Shown: positions 1-8,807 of the stretch, in pieces
How positions within the stretch are numbered: the stretch's first letter is position 1
Layout: each line of letters starts with the position of its first letter
Source: Rhizobium sp. Leaf371
GTDB lineage: Bacteria > Pseudomonadota > Alphaproteobacteria > Rhizobiales > Rhizobiaceae
DNA: 64,000 nt
Direction of reading: 5' to 3'
Assembly: GCF_001424045.1 (NCBI RefSeq)
Contig: NZ_LMQB01000028.1
Coordinates: forward strand, 62,001 to 126,000
Made by a program: the position numbers and the translations under genes
The notes under the pieces: model-generated
Seen by the model: only the letters and a program-made list of their open reading frames with translations
What the model was told of the DNA's origin: nothing
Database searches by the model: none

Positions 1-1
1 G

Positions 2-697
2 ATGGCCTGGTACATTTTCGCCGGACGCTGCGCGGTGCGTTTCCGCTGGGATCGACTCCGGCGGGACAGCATGACGAGCATCCTGCGCGTCGGGGCGATG
101 TCGGCCATCACGTCGATCCAGACCAATGTCACCATCGGCGGGGCCACCGCGCTGGTCGCCTCCTTCACCGCCGTGAGCGCCGTCGCCGGTTTCGGGACCG
201 GAGCGCGTCTCGAATATCTGCTGATCCCGCTGATCTTCGGAATAGGCGCACCGCTGGTCGCCTTGGTCGGCACGAATATCGGTGCCGGGCAGCGTCAACG
301 GGCCTTGCAGATCGCATTGACGGGAGGTGCGCTGGCATTCGTTCTGACGGAGGCTATCGGGCTGGCGGCAGCGATCTGGCCGGAACACTGGCTCAGCCTC
401 TTCAGCGCCGATCCCGAAATGATCGAGACGGGCAGCGCCTATCTGCGGATTGTCGGGCCGAGCTACGGCTTCTTTGGTCTCGGCCTGTCGCTGTACTTCG
501 CGTCACAGGGCGCCGGGCGACTGTTCTGGCCGCTGGCAAGCGGCTTCCTCCGCATCGCCATAGCACTCGGTGGCGGATGGATCGCCTTGCGGTGGACCGG
601 ATCGCTCAATGGCTTGTTCTATGCCATTGCCTTGGCGCTGGTCGTTTATGGGCTGACCATTCTCGTCGCGGTGCGCTCGGGTGCGTGGTTCAAGTGA
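2..697 (+). CDS. MATE family efflux transporter, 3' part only
   Basis: This is the C-terminal 231 residues of a multidrug and toxin extrusion (MATE) family inner-membrane antiporter, which exports drugs or organic cations in exchange for H+ or Na+. The gene enters from the left edge, so the start is outside the window; full-length members have about 450 residues. The fragment is almost all hydrophobic and shows the family's second-half pattern: a glycine-rich segment around 'GTNIGAGQRQRA' (about residues 90-101) followed by four or five membrane spans. It ends 62 bases from the convergent scoB gene, with an inverted repeat between them. Family confidence is high; the substrate cannot be told. 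Confidence 0.85.
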   Translation: MAWYIFAGRCAVRFRWDRLRRDSMTSILRVGAMSAITSIQTNVTIGGATALVASFTAVSAVAGFGTGARLEYLLIPLIFGIGAPLVALVGTNIGAGQRQRALQIALTGGALAFVLTEAIGLAAAIWPEHWLSLFSADPEMIETGSAYLRIVGPSYGFFGLGLSLYFASQGAGRLFWPLASGFLRIAIALGGGWIALRWTGSLNGLFYAIALALVVYGLTILVAVRSGAWFK

Positions 698-717
698 CAG
701 ACGGATCCGGTCAGCGG

Positions 718-748
718 CCCACCGATGGCACATTGGCCGATCGGTGGG
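718..748. terminator. candidate bidirectional terminator hairpin
   Basis: CCCACCGAT (718-726) and ATCGGTGGG (740-748) form a perfect 9-bp stem with a 13-base loop. It lies between two convergent genes, the MATE gene and scoB, where a shared terminator is expected. There is no clear T-run on either side, so the call is moderate. Confidence 0.4.
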
Positions 749-759
749 GAACGGCCGGT

Positions 760-1404
760 TCAGCTCAGTCCGACGTCGAAGGCGGCTTCCGTCGCATTTT
801 CGATATCGGAGACGGTCACCCCGTCTGCCAGCTCGATCAATGTCATCCTCGCATCGCCGCGCCGTTGCAAGGTAAAGACGCCGAGGTCGGTAATGACCAT
901 GTCGACGACCCGCCGCCCGGTGAGCGGCAAGGTGCATTCGCGTCGAAGCTTCGGTTCGCCTTTGGCGGTGTGCTCCATCAGGACCACGACCTTGTTGACG
1001 CCGCTGACCAGGTCCATGGCGCCGCCCATGCCTTTGGCCATCTTGCCTGGGATCATCCAGTTGGCCAGATCGCCATTCTGGGCGACTTCCATCGCGCCGA
1101 GGATCGACAGGTCGATATGGCCCCCACGGATCATCGCGAAGCTTTCGGCGCTCGAGAAATAGCTGCTGCTTGAAAGCTCCGTGATCGTCTGCTTTCCGGC
1201 ATTGATCAGGTCGGCATCTTCCTCGCCTTCCAGCGGAAACGGGCCCATGCCGAGCATGCCGTTCTCACTTTGCAGCTGGACCGAGATATCCTTGGCAATG
1301 AAGTTCGCCACAAGCGTCGGTATGCCGATCCCCAGGTTCACGTAATATCCGTCCCGCAACTCCTGCGCCGCGCGGGCTGCCATCTGCTCGCGTGTCCATG
1401 CCAT
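760..1404 (-). CDS. scoB: 3-oxoacid CoA-transferase subunit B
   Basis: Beta subunit (214 aa) of a succinyl-CoA:3-ketoacid CoA-transferase. With subunit A it moves CoA between an acyl-CoA and a 3-oxoacid such as acetoacetate or 3-oxoadipate. The N-terminal '[17 protein letters not shown]' (about residues 20-36) and '[12 protein letters not shown]' (about 46-57) are the family signature; the Glu of SENG is the catalytic residue that carries CoA as a thioester. The start codon overlaps the stop of subunit A by one base (TAATG), so the two are translationally coupled. The substrate could be acetoacetate (ketone-body use) or 3-oxoadipate (pcaJ); sequence reading alone does not separate these. Confidence 0.92.
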   Translation of the reverse strand: MAWTREQMAARAAQELRDGYYVNLGIGIPTLVANFIAKDISVQLQSENGMLGMGPFPLEGEEDADLINAGKQTITELSSSSYFSSAESFAMIRGGHIDLSILGAMEVAQNGDLANWMIPGKMAKGMGGAMDLVSGVNKVVVLMEHTAKGEPKLRRECTLPLTGRRVVDMVITDLGVFTLQRRGDARMTLIELADGVTVSDIENATEAAFDVGLS

Positions 1405-2126
1405 TATCGGTTTCCTTCCATGGCGCCGGCTTTGCGGACGGTTCGTTGTTCGATATGCTTGATCGGATTGGGCACCTCGACGATGCGGGAGACGTAGATG
1501 CCCGGGGTGTGGATCGTATCGGGATCGATGTCGCCGGCGGAGACGAGATGCTCGACTTCCGCGACCGTTACCTTGGCGGCCGTCGCCATCACGGGATTGA
1601 AGTTCCGCGCCGTCTTGCGGAAAACCAGATTTCCTTCCGGGTCGCCCTTGTAGGCGTGAACCAGCGCAAGGTCCGCAAACAGGCCGCGCTCCATGATGAA
1701 GGTCTCACCATTGAACTCAGCCTCCTCCTTGCCCTCGGCAATGATGGTGCCGACGCCGGTCTTCGTGAAGAAGGCGGGGATGCCGGCGCCGCCGGCGCGG
1801 ATCCGTTCGGCCAGCGTCCCTTGCGGCGTGAATTCAAGCTCCAACTGCCCGGAGAGATACTGCTCGGCGAACAGCTTGTTTTCCCCGACATAGGAGGAGA
1901 TCATTTTCCGGATCTGGCGCGTGGCGAGCAACTTGCCGAGGCCGACCCCGTCGACGCCTGCATTGTTCGAGATCACGGTCAGTCCGGTGACGCCGGAAAG
2001 CTGAACGGCTTCGATCAAAGCTTCCGGAATGCCACAGAGGCCGAAGCCTCCGCTCATGATGGTCATGTCGTCGCGTAGAAGGCCCGCAAGACTGGCGACC
2101 GCACCCTCGTAGATCTTTTTCTTCAT
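1404..2126 (-). CDS. scoA: 3-oxoacid CoA-transferase subunit A
   Basis: Alpha subunit (240 aa) of the CoA-transferase. The glycine-rich stretch '[17 protein letters not shown]' (about residues 25-41) matches the CoA-binding region of the SCOT/AtoD/PcaI family. The frame stays open a further 13 codons upstream, but the chosen ATG at 2126 follows a GGGAGGGGCAGGA ribosome site and gives the usual N-terminus MKKKIYEG. It is the first gene of a two-gene operon with scoB and is divergent from the PAS-LuxR regulator at 2236, which may control it (inference from position). The gene is complete. Confidence 0.92.
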   Translation of the reverse strand: MKKKIYEGAVASLAGLLRDDMTIMSGGFGLCGIPEALIEAVQLSGVTGLTVISNNAGVDGVGLGKLLATRQIRKMISSYVGENKLFAEQYLSGQLELEFTPQGTLAERIRAGGAGIPAFFTKTGVGTIIAEGKEEAEFNGETFIMERGLFADLALVHAYKGDPEGNLVFRKTARNFNPVMATAAKVTVAEVEHLVSAGDIDPDTIHTPGIYVSRIVEVPNPIKHIEQRTVRKAGAMEGNR

Positions 2127-2235
2127 TCCTGCCCCTCCCACGCGCCGGTCAATCGTTGACGCCATCGTATCGGCGGCGTTAAGCAGATGTGAGCCGTATT
2201 TTTACTGCATATGTGAGAATTGGAAGGCATCCCGG

Positions 2236-2781
2236 ATGTTCCTGCTCGACGATATGCCGGTTCCCCTGGTGCATGCGACCTACCGGATCATTCGGGATTG
2301 CAATTCCGCTTTCGCGGAGCTTTTCGGCTACGCCACCGACGAGCTCGTTGGCCAAAGCTTTTCACGGCTTTATCCGCAGATCACCGACTTCATCCGCACG
2401 GGAAAATTATGGCAGTCTCAGCTAGGCGGCGGGAAAACCTATTATGACGAGCGGATCATGGCGGGGTCGCATGGCCTGCAATTCTGGTGTCGCGTCAACG
2501 GTCGAAGCGCCAATGCCGGCGATCCCTTCGCGGACGCGATCTATTGCTTCCAAACCATGGAACGCCCGGTCGCGGCGGAACTCGAAATGCTCACAGGGCG
2601 TCAGAAGCAGATCTTGACGATGATCGCCCAGGGCAAGACCAATGCCAGCATCGCGCTGGAGACGAACCTTTCCCGGCGGACGGTCGAATCTCACCGAGCA
2701 CGAATGCTGAAGGCGACCGGCATGAAAAATTCGACCGAATTGGTGGCCTGGTTCTCCTCAAGGCCAGCCCGGAAGGATTGA
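2236..2781 (+). CDS. PAS domain LuxR-type transcriptional regulator
   Basis: A 181-residue regulator with two parts. Residues 1-115 resemble a PAS sensor fold ('CNSAFAELFGYATDELVGQSF' region). Residues about 118-175 form a GerE/LuxR helix-turn-helix: 'LTGRQKQILTMIAQGKTNA' followed by 'LSRRTVESHRARMLKATG'. Proteins of this build usually sense a small ligand or redox state and activate a nearby promoter. A purine-rich GGAAGG lies 9-10 bases before the ATG. The gene is divergent from scoAB across about 109 bases, so scoAB is the likeliest target. There is no receiver domain with a phospho-acceptor Asp, so it is probably not a classical response regulator. The ligand is unknown. Confidence 0.8.
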   Translation: MFLLDDMPVPLVHATYRIIRDCNSAFAELFGYATDELVGQSFSRLYPQITDFIRTGKLWQSQLGGGKTYYDERIMAGSHGLQFWCRVNGRSANAGDPFADAIYCFQTMERPVAAELEMLTGRQKQILTMIAQGKTNASIALETNLSRRTVESHRARMLKATGMKNSTELVAWFSSRPARKD

Positions 2782-2891
2782 GGGATGGCCGCTGCACGGG
2801 GTTCCTCGATCGTTCGGACTTCCCCGGAACAGCGACCATGACTGGCGGCTCACCCCGTCGAAATCGACAGGAGAGTGTCTTTAGCAAGCGC

Positions 2892-3332
2892 TCAATCCAA
2901 AAGAACGACAGCCTCAACCTCGAACATCATGGGGTCAATGGCGAGCTTCGGCACCGGAACCAGGGTTTGTGCCGGCAGCTTTGCACCGAACATCCGCGTC
3001 ACACTCTCGGTCAGCACGCCGAGTTTCGACATATCGTGGTCAACGACGAAAACGGTGAGCTTGACGACCTGTTCCAGGCGAGCGCCGAGCGCGTCCATCA
3101 CGGCGGCGAGGTTTGCATAAGCCTGCTTCACCTGTTCCCCAAAATCGGACGACAGCGCGCCCGTCCGATCCTGTCCGCCTTGGCCGGAAATGAACGCCAG
3201 ACGGCCCGCGACAGGCGTAATGACCGCCGTGCTGTATCCGTTCGGTGTCGGGTCGTTGAGGTGGGACGGATTGACGATGATCGGCAGTGCGGCAAGGGGC
3301 GTCGCACTAACGGTGGGGGCTTGGGATGTCAT
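2892..3332 (-). CDS. RidA family protein
   Basis: A 146-residue member of the YjgF/YER057c/UK114 (Rid) family. RidA proper deaminates reactive enamine/imine intermediates made by PLP enzymes; many other members act in ring-cleavage or amine catabolism. The visible family pattern is 'GRLAFISGQGGQDRTGAL' (about residues 43-60), then 'VKQAYANLAAVMDALGA' and the C-terminal 'AIDPMMFEVEAVVLLD'. In strict RidA the last strand carries an Arg and 'P..LVEIEA'; the usual Arg before the 'VPVPKLA' segment is not obvious here, so this may be a non-deaminase subgroup. An AAGGAG site precedes the ATG. It is divergent from the WYL regulator across a palindrome. Confidence 0.85.
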   Translation of the reverse strand: MTSQAPTVSATPLAALPIIVNPSHLNDPTPNGYSTAVITPVAGRLAFISGQGGQDRTGALSSDFGEQVKQAYANLAAVMDALGARLEQVVKLTVFVVDHDMSKLGVLTESVTRMFGAKLPAQTLVPVPKLAIDPMMFEVEAVVLLD

Positions 3333-3375
3333 GAACAGGCTCCTTGTTGGGTTGCCATGACCCCCTAAAGCAAAT

Positions 3376-3396
3376 CGGTGCCAAATTTTGTCACCG
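3376..3396. promoter_or_regulatory. 21-bp palindromic operator between ridA-like and WYL regulator genes
   Basis: The arms CGGTGnCAAA and TTTGnCACCG are exact reverse complements around one central base, with one variable position in each arm. The site sits midway in the 83-base region between the divergent starts at 3332 and 3416. This is the expected place for the WYL/HTH regulator to bind and control both itself and the Rid gene. Binding is inferred, the symmetry is seen. Confidence 0.65.
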
Positions 3397-3415
3397 AATA
3401 TGCTACGGCTACCCC

Positions 3416-4135
3416 ATGAACATCCGCCTCAGACATGACGCGATCGTGCGCATTCTTCGACGTAACGGAACCGCCACGATCAGCCAGTTGGCCGGAGAGA
3501 TCGGCGCTTCGAGACGCACTGTACTGCGCGACATCAGCGCTTTGCGCGATCAGGGTTTCGTCATCCATTCCGAATCCGGGCCGGGCGGCGGCGTTCAGCT
3601 CGATCCCGAAGCGCTGCGGAGCACGGCTCGCCTCTCCGTGACGGAAGTGTTCGCGCTCATCGTCAGTGTCGCGTCGATGCGTGCGGCCCGGTCTCTTCCC
3701 TTTTCCGATCTTGCCGACAAGGGACTGGCGAAGATCGAAATGGCATTGCCCGCCGACAAGGTGCGCGATTTGCGCCGGCTTCTCGACTGTCTCTATGTCG
3801 GGCACTTGTCGCCCATGCAGGACGTGTCAAACCTGGGCTCGATCGAATCCGAACTGCTGCCGGCCTTCGAGACGACGTTTCTCCAGAGGTTGTTCCTGCG
3901 GTTTCGCTATCGTGACGCCCAGGGCGTGGAGACCATTCGCAAGGTCGAGCCACAGGCCATGCTTATCCTTCCGCCCCTTTGGTATCTGGTGGCCTGGGAT
4001 GCCACCCGGGACGACTTCCGACACTTCCGTATGGATAGGATCAGCCTGCCCGAAATCGTGGAAGGCAAACAGTTTCGCCGGAGGCACGTTCCCTTCGAAG
4101 ACGATGTCTGCCCGTTCAGCGAGATGTCGCTTTGA
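3416..4135 (+). CDS. YafY-type HTH and WYL domain transcriptional regulator
   Basis: A 239-residue regulator with an N-terminal winged helix of the HTH_11/DeoR kind ('ISQLAGEIGASRRTVLRDI', about residues 17-35) and a C-terminal WYL domain ('PPLWYLVAWD' at about 190, then 'FRHFRMDRIS'). WYL domains bind small ligands or nucleic acid and control the HTH. The frame is open 24 codons upstream, but ATG 3416 starts the typical N-terminus MNIRLRHDAIVRIL and leaves the palindrome outside the gene. It probably represses the divergent RidA-like gene and itself. The effector is unknown. Confidence 0.85.
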   Translation: MNIRLRHDAIVRILRRNGTATISQLAGEIGASRRTVLRDISALRDQGFVIHSESGPGGGVQLDPEALRSTARLSVTEVFALIVSVASMRAARSLPFSDLADKGLAKIEMALPADKVRDLRRLLDCLYVGHLSPMQDVSNLGSIESELLPAFETTFLQRLFLRFRYRDAQGVETIRKVEPQAMLILPPLWYLVAWDATRDDFRHFRMDRISLPEIVEGKQFRRRHVPFEDDVCPFSEMSL

Positions 4136-4158
4136 CGGGCCGTCGCCGGGGGCCCGTC
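4134..4158. terminator. candidate bidirectional terminator hairpin
   Basis: GACGGGCC (4134-4141) and GGCCCGTC (4151-4158) form a perfect 8-bp stem with a 9-base loop. It starts inside the stop codon of the WYL regulator and precedes the convergent end of the outer-membrane gene at 4195. No T-run follows. Confidence 0.4.
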
Positions 4159-4194
4159 TCGCTTCCACCGGCGGGCGCGCTTGCTCCTGTTAAT

Positions 4195-5076
4195 TTAGAA
4201 CAGCTTGACGATGCGAAGTTGCGTCACGAGGTCCTGCTGGAAGCCGCCTTTGGCGTAGACGTCCGTGCCGACCATCCCCTGAAGCTGGATCGTCGGGGAG
4301 ACGAAGGTCGTTGCATAGAGGCGGAACTGGTCTTCGCGGGTGCGCAGGCCGGTATCGAAGCCGTTATAGGTCTGTTTGCCGCCAAACAATCCGGAATAGC
4401 CGAAGGAGATCGAGGCTGCTTCGTTGATGTTGTAGCGAAGAAAGGCCTGGATCTGGTAGATCGGCTTCTGGCTGACCTCGATGCCGTTGTCGGTGTGATC
4501 GAAGCGATAGTGGATGTCGCCCGCCAGATCGAGCACGAACCCGTTGCCGAGCCCCTGCTGGAGGCCGATCTGCTCGACGATCCCGACCGCGCCGGCACCC
4601 ATCGACGGCTTCAACGGATCGTACTGGCCGACCGGCAGGATCAGGTAGGTCGAGGAACCGAGCGTCGTGCCGGTCGGCTCGTTCGAACTCATCGCCCAGA
4701 AGGCGGTGCCGAGCGTCAGGTCGCTCGTGCCGTTTTCCGTATCCGCATCGACGCCGCCGATGCGCGCATTGATGCTGCCATAGGGCATGACGGCCTGCAT
4801 GGCCCACTCGAAGCCACTGTCGGTTTCGCCATAATAGACCAGACGCTCGATTCCGAAGGCCAGTCTGTCCTTGGAACCCGGTATCTTGTTGCCGTCCTTG
4901 TCCCGGAATGTATCGCCTTCCACGTAGTTGAAGTAGTTCACTAAAACGAAGGTGCCGTCCGGCAGGTGAACATAATCGTTCGGCGACAGATCGAGCGCCA
5001 TGGCGCTCTCGCCCCAACAGCCGGCGGCCAGGGCAGCAAGTGCCCCCAACAGTGTCTTCCTCATCAATCCCCCCAC
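4195..5076 (-). CDS. outer-membrane channel-like protein of the MetA/phenol-degradation family
   Basis: A 293-residue exported protein. A signal peptide (MRKTLLGALAALAAGCWGESAMA) is followed by alternating amphipathic strands and a C-terminal aromatic residue (Phe), as in outer-membrane beta-barrels. The strand pattern and the 'LPVGQYDP' motif match the transporter family found in meta-pathway phenol, alkylphenol and aromatic degradation operons, thought to let hydrophobic substrates cross the outer membrane. The GTG at 5076 lies 5 bases after AGGAGG; an ATG four codons later (5064) is an equally good start. It is the last gene of the minus-strand catabolic cluster that begins at 9899; 218 bases separate it from the ligase gene. 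Confidence 0.75.
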   Translation of the reverse strand: MGGLMRKTLLGALAALAAGCWGESAMALDLSPNDYVHLPDGTFVLVNYFNYVEGDTFRDKDGNKIPGSKDRLAFGIERLVYYGETDSGFEWAMQAVMPYGSINARIGGVDADTENGTSDLTLGTAFWAMSSNEPTGTTLGSSTYLILPVGQYDPLKPSMGAGAVGIVEQIGLQQGLGNGFVLDLAGDIHYRFDHTDNGIEVSQKPIYQIQAFLRYNINEAASISFGYSGLFGGKQTYNGFDTGLRTREDQFRLYATTFVSPTIQLQGMVGTDVYAKGGFQQDLVTQLRIVKLF

Positions 5077-5294
5077 GATATCCTCCTATCGCTTGTTGAA
5101 ATTCTGCACGTTCGCCTCGGCCGGTTCCTCGACGGGGTTCCTCCTCCCCGAATGGCCCGGTCGCGAGCCTCGTCCGCGTCGAACCCGTCGCCGGGCCGTG
5201 CGGATCATCTCTCCTGTTCGGCGCTGCGCTCCTTCGGCGAAGCCCCCCTCAAATCTGGCAACCCGCAAGCCCCCGCCCGCACGCCGCTTTTCGC

Positions 5295-6890
5295 TCAGCC
5301 ACCAAGTGCGTTCAGCCCAGGAAAGTTCTGGATCTCTCGGCGCAGCGCCTTCTTGTCGATCTTGCCGACACTCGTGCGCGGCAGGGCGGCCAGAAAATGG
5401 ATGCTGTCGGGCATCGCGTAGCGGCTGATGCGCCCGGCCGCGACCTGCTCGGCCAGGAAGGCCTTCAGCTGGTTTTCGGTCGGCGGCGGCACGACCTGCG
5501 CCGCGATCACGAAGGCGAGCGGCCGTTCGCCCCATGTCGCCGACGGCGTTCCGATGACGGCGGCTTCGGTCACGGCCGGATGGGTCGTGAGAATATTCTC
5601 GATCTCGATCGAGGACACCCACTCTCCGCCTGTCTTGATCACGTCTTTGAGGCGATCGACGATGCGGACGCCCCCGTCCGCATCGATCTCGGCGATGTCC
5701 TGCGTGTGCAGCCAGCCGCCGGCCCAGAGATCGTCGGATGCCGCCTGGGTGCCGTAGCCCTGCGTCAGCCATGGTGCGCGGGCCAGAAGTTCGCCGCGAC
5801 CATCCGGTTCGAGCCGCGTCTCGACGAGCGGAATGGGAAGGCCGGCGCGCAGGCGCGTGGCCGTCGGGTCGCCCGGTTTCGACCGCGACACCGTGAGGAT
5901 CGGGCCCGTCTCGGACATGCCGTAGCCCACGAAGGCATCGATCCCGAGCGCGAGCGCTTCTTCTGCAAGGCTCTCGGAAAGCGCCGATCCACCGACGAGC
6001 ATGGTCCAGGGCGCGAGGTTCTCTCCCGACACCTTCGCGGCATCGACGATCATCCGCAGCAGGGTCGGCACGCCGTGCGAGAAGGTGATGCCTTCCGTCT
6101 TCTTCAGCGAGAGGATGGTTTCGGCCTGGTAGCGGCCGGGATAGACCTGCTTCAGGCCGAGCATCGTCGCGACATAGGGCAGGCCCCAGGCATGGACGTG
6201 GAACATCGGCGTCATCGGCATATAGACATCCGACCGCCGTAGGGATTGCCCGTCCGGATTGCCGGCGAATGTCACGGCCGCCGCCAGCGCGTGGAGAACC
6301 ATCTGCCGGTGGCTGAAGAACACCTGCTTCGGATCGCCGGTCGTGCCCGTCGTGTGAAAGGTCGTCGCGATGGCGTTCTCGTCGAAATCCTCGAAGACGA
6401 AGTCCGGCGATGCCGCAGCGATCAGGTCTTCATAGGTGCCCGGCTCGGGCGTATCGGAGAGGCGGATGACGTGGCGCAGATCGGCAAGGCCACCTCTTAG
6501 CCGCTCGACCACCGGCGCGAAGTCGTCATGGTAGAGAATGACCTTTGCCTGCGACTGGCGCAGGGTGAAGCCGATGACATCGGGCACGAGCCGCACGTTC
6601 ACCGTCTGCAACACGGCGCCCATCATCGGGATCGCGAAATAGGCCTCGAGATAGCGGTGGCTGTCCCAGTCCATGACCGCGACGGTATCGCCGGCCTCGA
6701 CGCCGTGGCCGGCCAGCAGCGAGGCGAGTCTGTGGATGCGCTCCACGAGATCGGCATAGGTGAAACGCTGCCCGGCGCTGACAATCTCCTGCGACGACTG
6801 CTGCGCGACATTGGCGAGCAGTTTCCGGATGAGAAGCGGATAGTGATAGGCGCTGTCAGACCTGGTTTCCAGGATCCTGTGTTTCGACAT
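5295..6890 (-). CDS. AMP-dependent acyl-CoA ligase
   Basis: A 531-residue adenylate-forming enzyme that activates a carboxylic acid with ATP and joins it to CoA. All the class motifs are visible: 'TTGTTGDPK' (P-loop, about 178-186), 'GYGMSETGP' (about 320), 'DRLKDVIKTGGEWVSS' (hinge, about 415-430) and 'RTSVGKIDKKALR' with the catalytic Lys near the C-terminus. Its overall pattern is that of medium- and long-chain fatty-acid or aryl-acid CoA ligases. It sits between the epoxide-hydrolase-like gene and the outer-membrane channel gene, so the acid is probably an intermediate made by the upstream enzymes. The true substrate cannot be read from the sequence. Confidence 0.9.
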   Translation of the reverse strand: MSKHRILETRSDSAYHYPLLIRKLLANVAQQSSQEIVSAGQRFTYADLVERIHRLASLLAGHGVEAGDTVAVMDWDSHRYLEAYFAIPMMGAVLQTVNVRLVPDVIGFTLRQSQAKVILYHDDFAPVVERLRGGLADLRHVIRLSDTPEPGTYEDLIAAASPDFVFEDFDENAIATTFHTTGTTGDPKQVFFSHRQMVLHALAAAVTFAGNPDGQSLRRSDVYMPMTPMFHVHAWGLPYVATMLGLKQVYPGRYQAETILSLKKTEGITFSHGVPTLLRMIVDAAKVSGENLAPWTMLVGGSALSESLAEEALALGIDAFVGYGMSETGPILTVSRSKPGDPTATRLRAGLPIPLVETRLEPDGRGELLARAPWLTQGYGTQAASDDLWAGGWLHTQDIAEIDADGGVRIVDRLKDVIKTGGEWVSSIEIENILTTHPAVTEAAVIGTPSATWGERPLAFVIAAQVVPPPTENQLKAFLAEQVAAGRISRYAMPDSIHFLAALPRTSVGKIDKKALRREIQNFPGLNALGG

Positions 6891-6987
6891 GTCGGTCTCT
6901 CCCTCTCTTGGCGGAATGCGGCGGGCGATGTCGGCTGTGGCGGCGAGAGCCGCCGGTTTGGCACGGCTGCAGGGCGATAAAGCGGGC

Positions 6988-8055
6988 CTAGAGCGAACGC
7001 AGGAAGGTGAGGAGGGCGTCGTTGACGGCCTCCGGCGCCTCCTGCGGGATCCAGTGGCCGCAGCCGGGAAGGATGATCTTGCCGCGCAGATCGGTTACCA
7101 CCTCTTCCGCGCGCGCGATGGCCTCCTGGCTCCAGATGGTCACGATGTCACGGTCGCCGCCGATATAGAGCGCGGGTACCGAAAGCGGCTTGCCCTGGTG
7201 GGGACCGAGCGCTTCCCAGTCACGATCGCCGTTCATGTAGTAGCCCAGCGCGTGGTAAATGCCGGTGGATTCGAGCTCGGCCACGCAATAGTCGAGATCT
7301 TCAGGGCGAAGCCAGTCCGGCAGCGTGGCGGGCAGCTCAAGCAGCCCGGACATGCCGGCGCCCGCTGTGCGCGGCACGGAGATGGCGGCGCGCACCACCT
7401 CCCGCAGCACCAGATCCGGCAGCTTCGTCATGTCGAACGCGGCCAGTTCGGCCGGCAGAGGCTTGTCGCCCGAAAGGCTGTAGAACGCGCTCGTCAGCCA
7501 GCTGCGCATGTCGGGTTCGGCTTCAGCGGCGGCCGCCTCTCGATGCAGCGCGAAGTATTCGTGGTAGAACATGCGGTCCGGGCCGGCCAGTTTGGCGGCC
7601 GCCTCGCTCGGGCGGGTTTCCCCGAACGGGCTGCCCGGCAGGCATCCGAGGCCCGCGGCCCCGAAAGGCACGCTCATGCCGACGACGGCCCGGAAAATGT
7701 CCGGCCGGGTCCATGCAGCGGTCCAGGCGACGGGCGCGCCGAGGTCATGGCCGATAATCACGGCCGTCGTTTCTCCGAGGGCTTCCACCACGCCGACGCA
7801 GACGGCCACGAGTTCGACCGTTCCATAGGCGGCGGGGTTCGTGGGCTTGGAGGAGCGGCCGTATCCCGGCATGTCGATCGCAACGGCGCGATAACCGGCT
7901 TGCGAAAGGGCCTTCAGCTGGTGACGCCAGGAATACCAGGATTCCGGGAAGCCATGACACAGAAGCACGAGCGGACCAATTTCTCCTGCGATCCTCATAT
8001 GGATCCGTTGCCCGTTCGAAATGACCGTCCGCTCTGTCCAGTTTTCCGTCGTCAT
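6988..8055 (-). CDS. alpha/beta hydrolase, epoxide-hydrolase type
   Basis: A 355-residue alpha/beta-fold hydrolase. The oxyanion motif HGFP (residues 34-37) and nucleophile elbow 'IGHDLGAP' with Asp104 in place of Ser are the marks of epoxide hydrolases and haloalkane dehalogenases. A C-terminal His in 'PGCGHWIPQEAPE' (about residue 334) completes the triad. The frame is open for 28 more codons, but ATG 8055 follows a GAGGAAACAGGC site and gives a normal N-terminus. No signal peptide is seen, so it acts in the cytoplasm. In context it may open an epoxide, or cleave a C-C or ester bond, of the compound degraded by this cluster. Confidence 0.85.
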   Translation of the reverse strand: MTTENWTERTVISNGQRIHMRIAGEIGPLVLLCHGFPESWYSWRHQLKALSQAGYRAVAIDMPGYGRSSKPTNPAAYGTVELVAVCVGVVEALGETTAVIIGHDLGAPVAWTAAWTRPDIFRAVVGMSVPFGAAGLGCLPGSPFGETRPSEAAAKLAGPDRMFYHEYFALHREAAAAEAEPDMRSWLTSAFYSLSGDKPLPAELAAFDMTKLPDLVLREVVRAAISVPRTAGAGMSGLLELPATLPDWLRPEDLDYCVAELESTGIYHALGYYMNGDRDWEALGPHQGKPLSVPALYIGGDRDIVTIWSQEAIARAEEVVTDLRGKIILPGCGHWIPQEAPEAVNDALLTFLRSL

Positions 8056-8195
8056 GCCTGTTTCCTCACCTGTTCTTGTTATGGACGGGCCGCGATGAAC
8101 GCGGCCCGGAAGGGGCGAGCGAGATCCGGCGGGCGGCATCGGCGCACGAGGCGACGGGCCGTCCTCCGGAAATCACCCTGCATCGACGTGTCGTG

Positions 8196-8735
8196 TCAGG
8201 CGCCCGTGGAGTAGGCGACGGTTCCGCCCTTCAGATAGCGGACAGGGCCGATGCCCTGCCGCTTCGAACACATCTCGACCAGATTGATGATGGTGATGGC
8301 ATCGAGGACGGAGTGGAAATTGCCCTTGTCGTCGAAGTTGATGTTGGCCCCGTAGACGATGAAGAGGACGATCGTGTCCTCGGTGTTGTCCTCGGGAACG
8401 ACGAAGGTATGCACCGACGAGGCGGGCTCGTAGAGATAGGAGCCGGCGACCTGCGGCTGGTCGGGATACTCCTTGTAGTGCCACTTGCCCTGCAGCGTGT
8501 AGCCATGCACCGCGCCGGTGTGCAGATGCGCGCCGACGATGGCGCCGGGCTCGAACGTGGCGATGTTGACGGCGATGCCGATTTCCGGATCGAGCAGCAG
8601 CGGCTGAAAATGGATGCCCGGCCCGAGCGCGTCCTTCATCACCGGGACATCGGCGATGTTCGTCGTCAGGAGTTCGTCCTGCGGCAGAGAGAAGACCGGC
8701 GGTTTGACCTGCTCGATGGGTGCCTGAATGTTCAT
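8196..8735 (-). CDS. cupin dioxygenase, 2,4'-dihydroxyacetophenone dioxygenase-like
   Basis: A 179-residue single-domain cupin. His70 and His72 in 'GAHLHTG', His77 and His109 ('SVHTFVVPED') are placed as metal ligands of the ChrR-like cupin group. Its length and pattern ('GYTLQGKWHYKEYP', 'YEPASSVHTF') are those I associate with 2,4'-dihydroxyacetophenone dioxygenase, a non-haem iron enzyme that splits the carbonyl/hydroxymethyl C-C bond of a hydroxyketone to two carboxylic acids. That activity would feed the acyl-CoA ligase downstream. It lies 72 bases after the alcohol dehydrogenase gene. An acetylacetone-cleaving or anti-sigma (ChrR) role is a less likely alternative. Confidence 0.75.
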   Translation of the reverse strand: MNIQAPIEQVKPPVFSLPQDELLTTNIADVPVMKDALGPGIHFQPLLLDPEIGIAVNIATFEPGAIVGAHLHTGAVHGYTLQGKWHYKEYPDQPQVAGSYLYEPASSVHTFVVPEDNTEDTIVLFIVYGANINFDDKGNFHSVLDAITIINLVEMCSKRQGIGPVRYLKGGTVAYSTGA

Positions 8736-8807
8736 GATATCCTCCTCAAGGATCGGCTGGATTGTGGAACTGGCTTTGCTGGCGCGCGCTTGCGCGACGA
8801 GCAGGCG

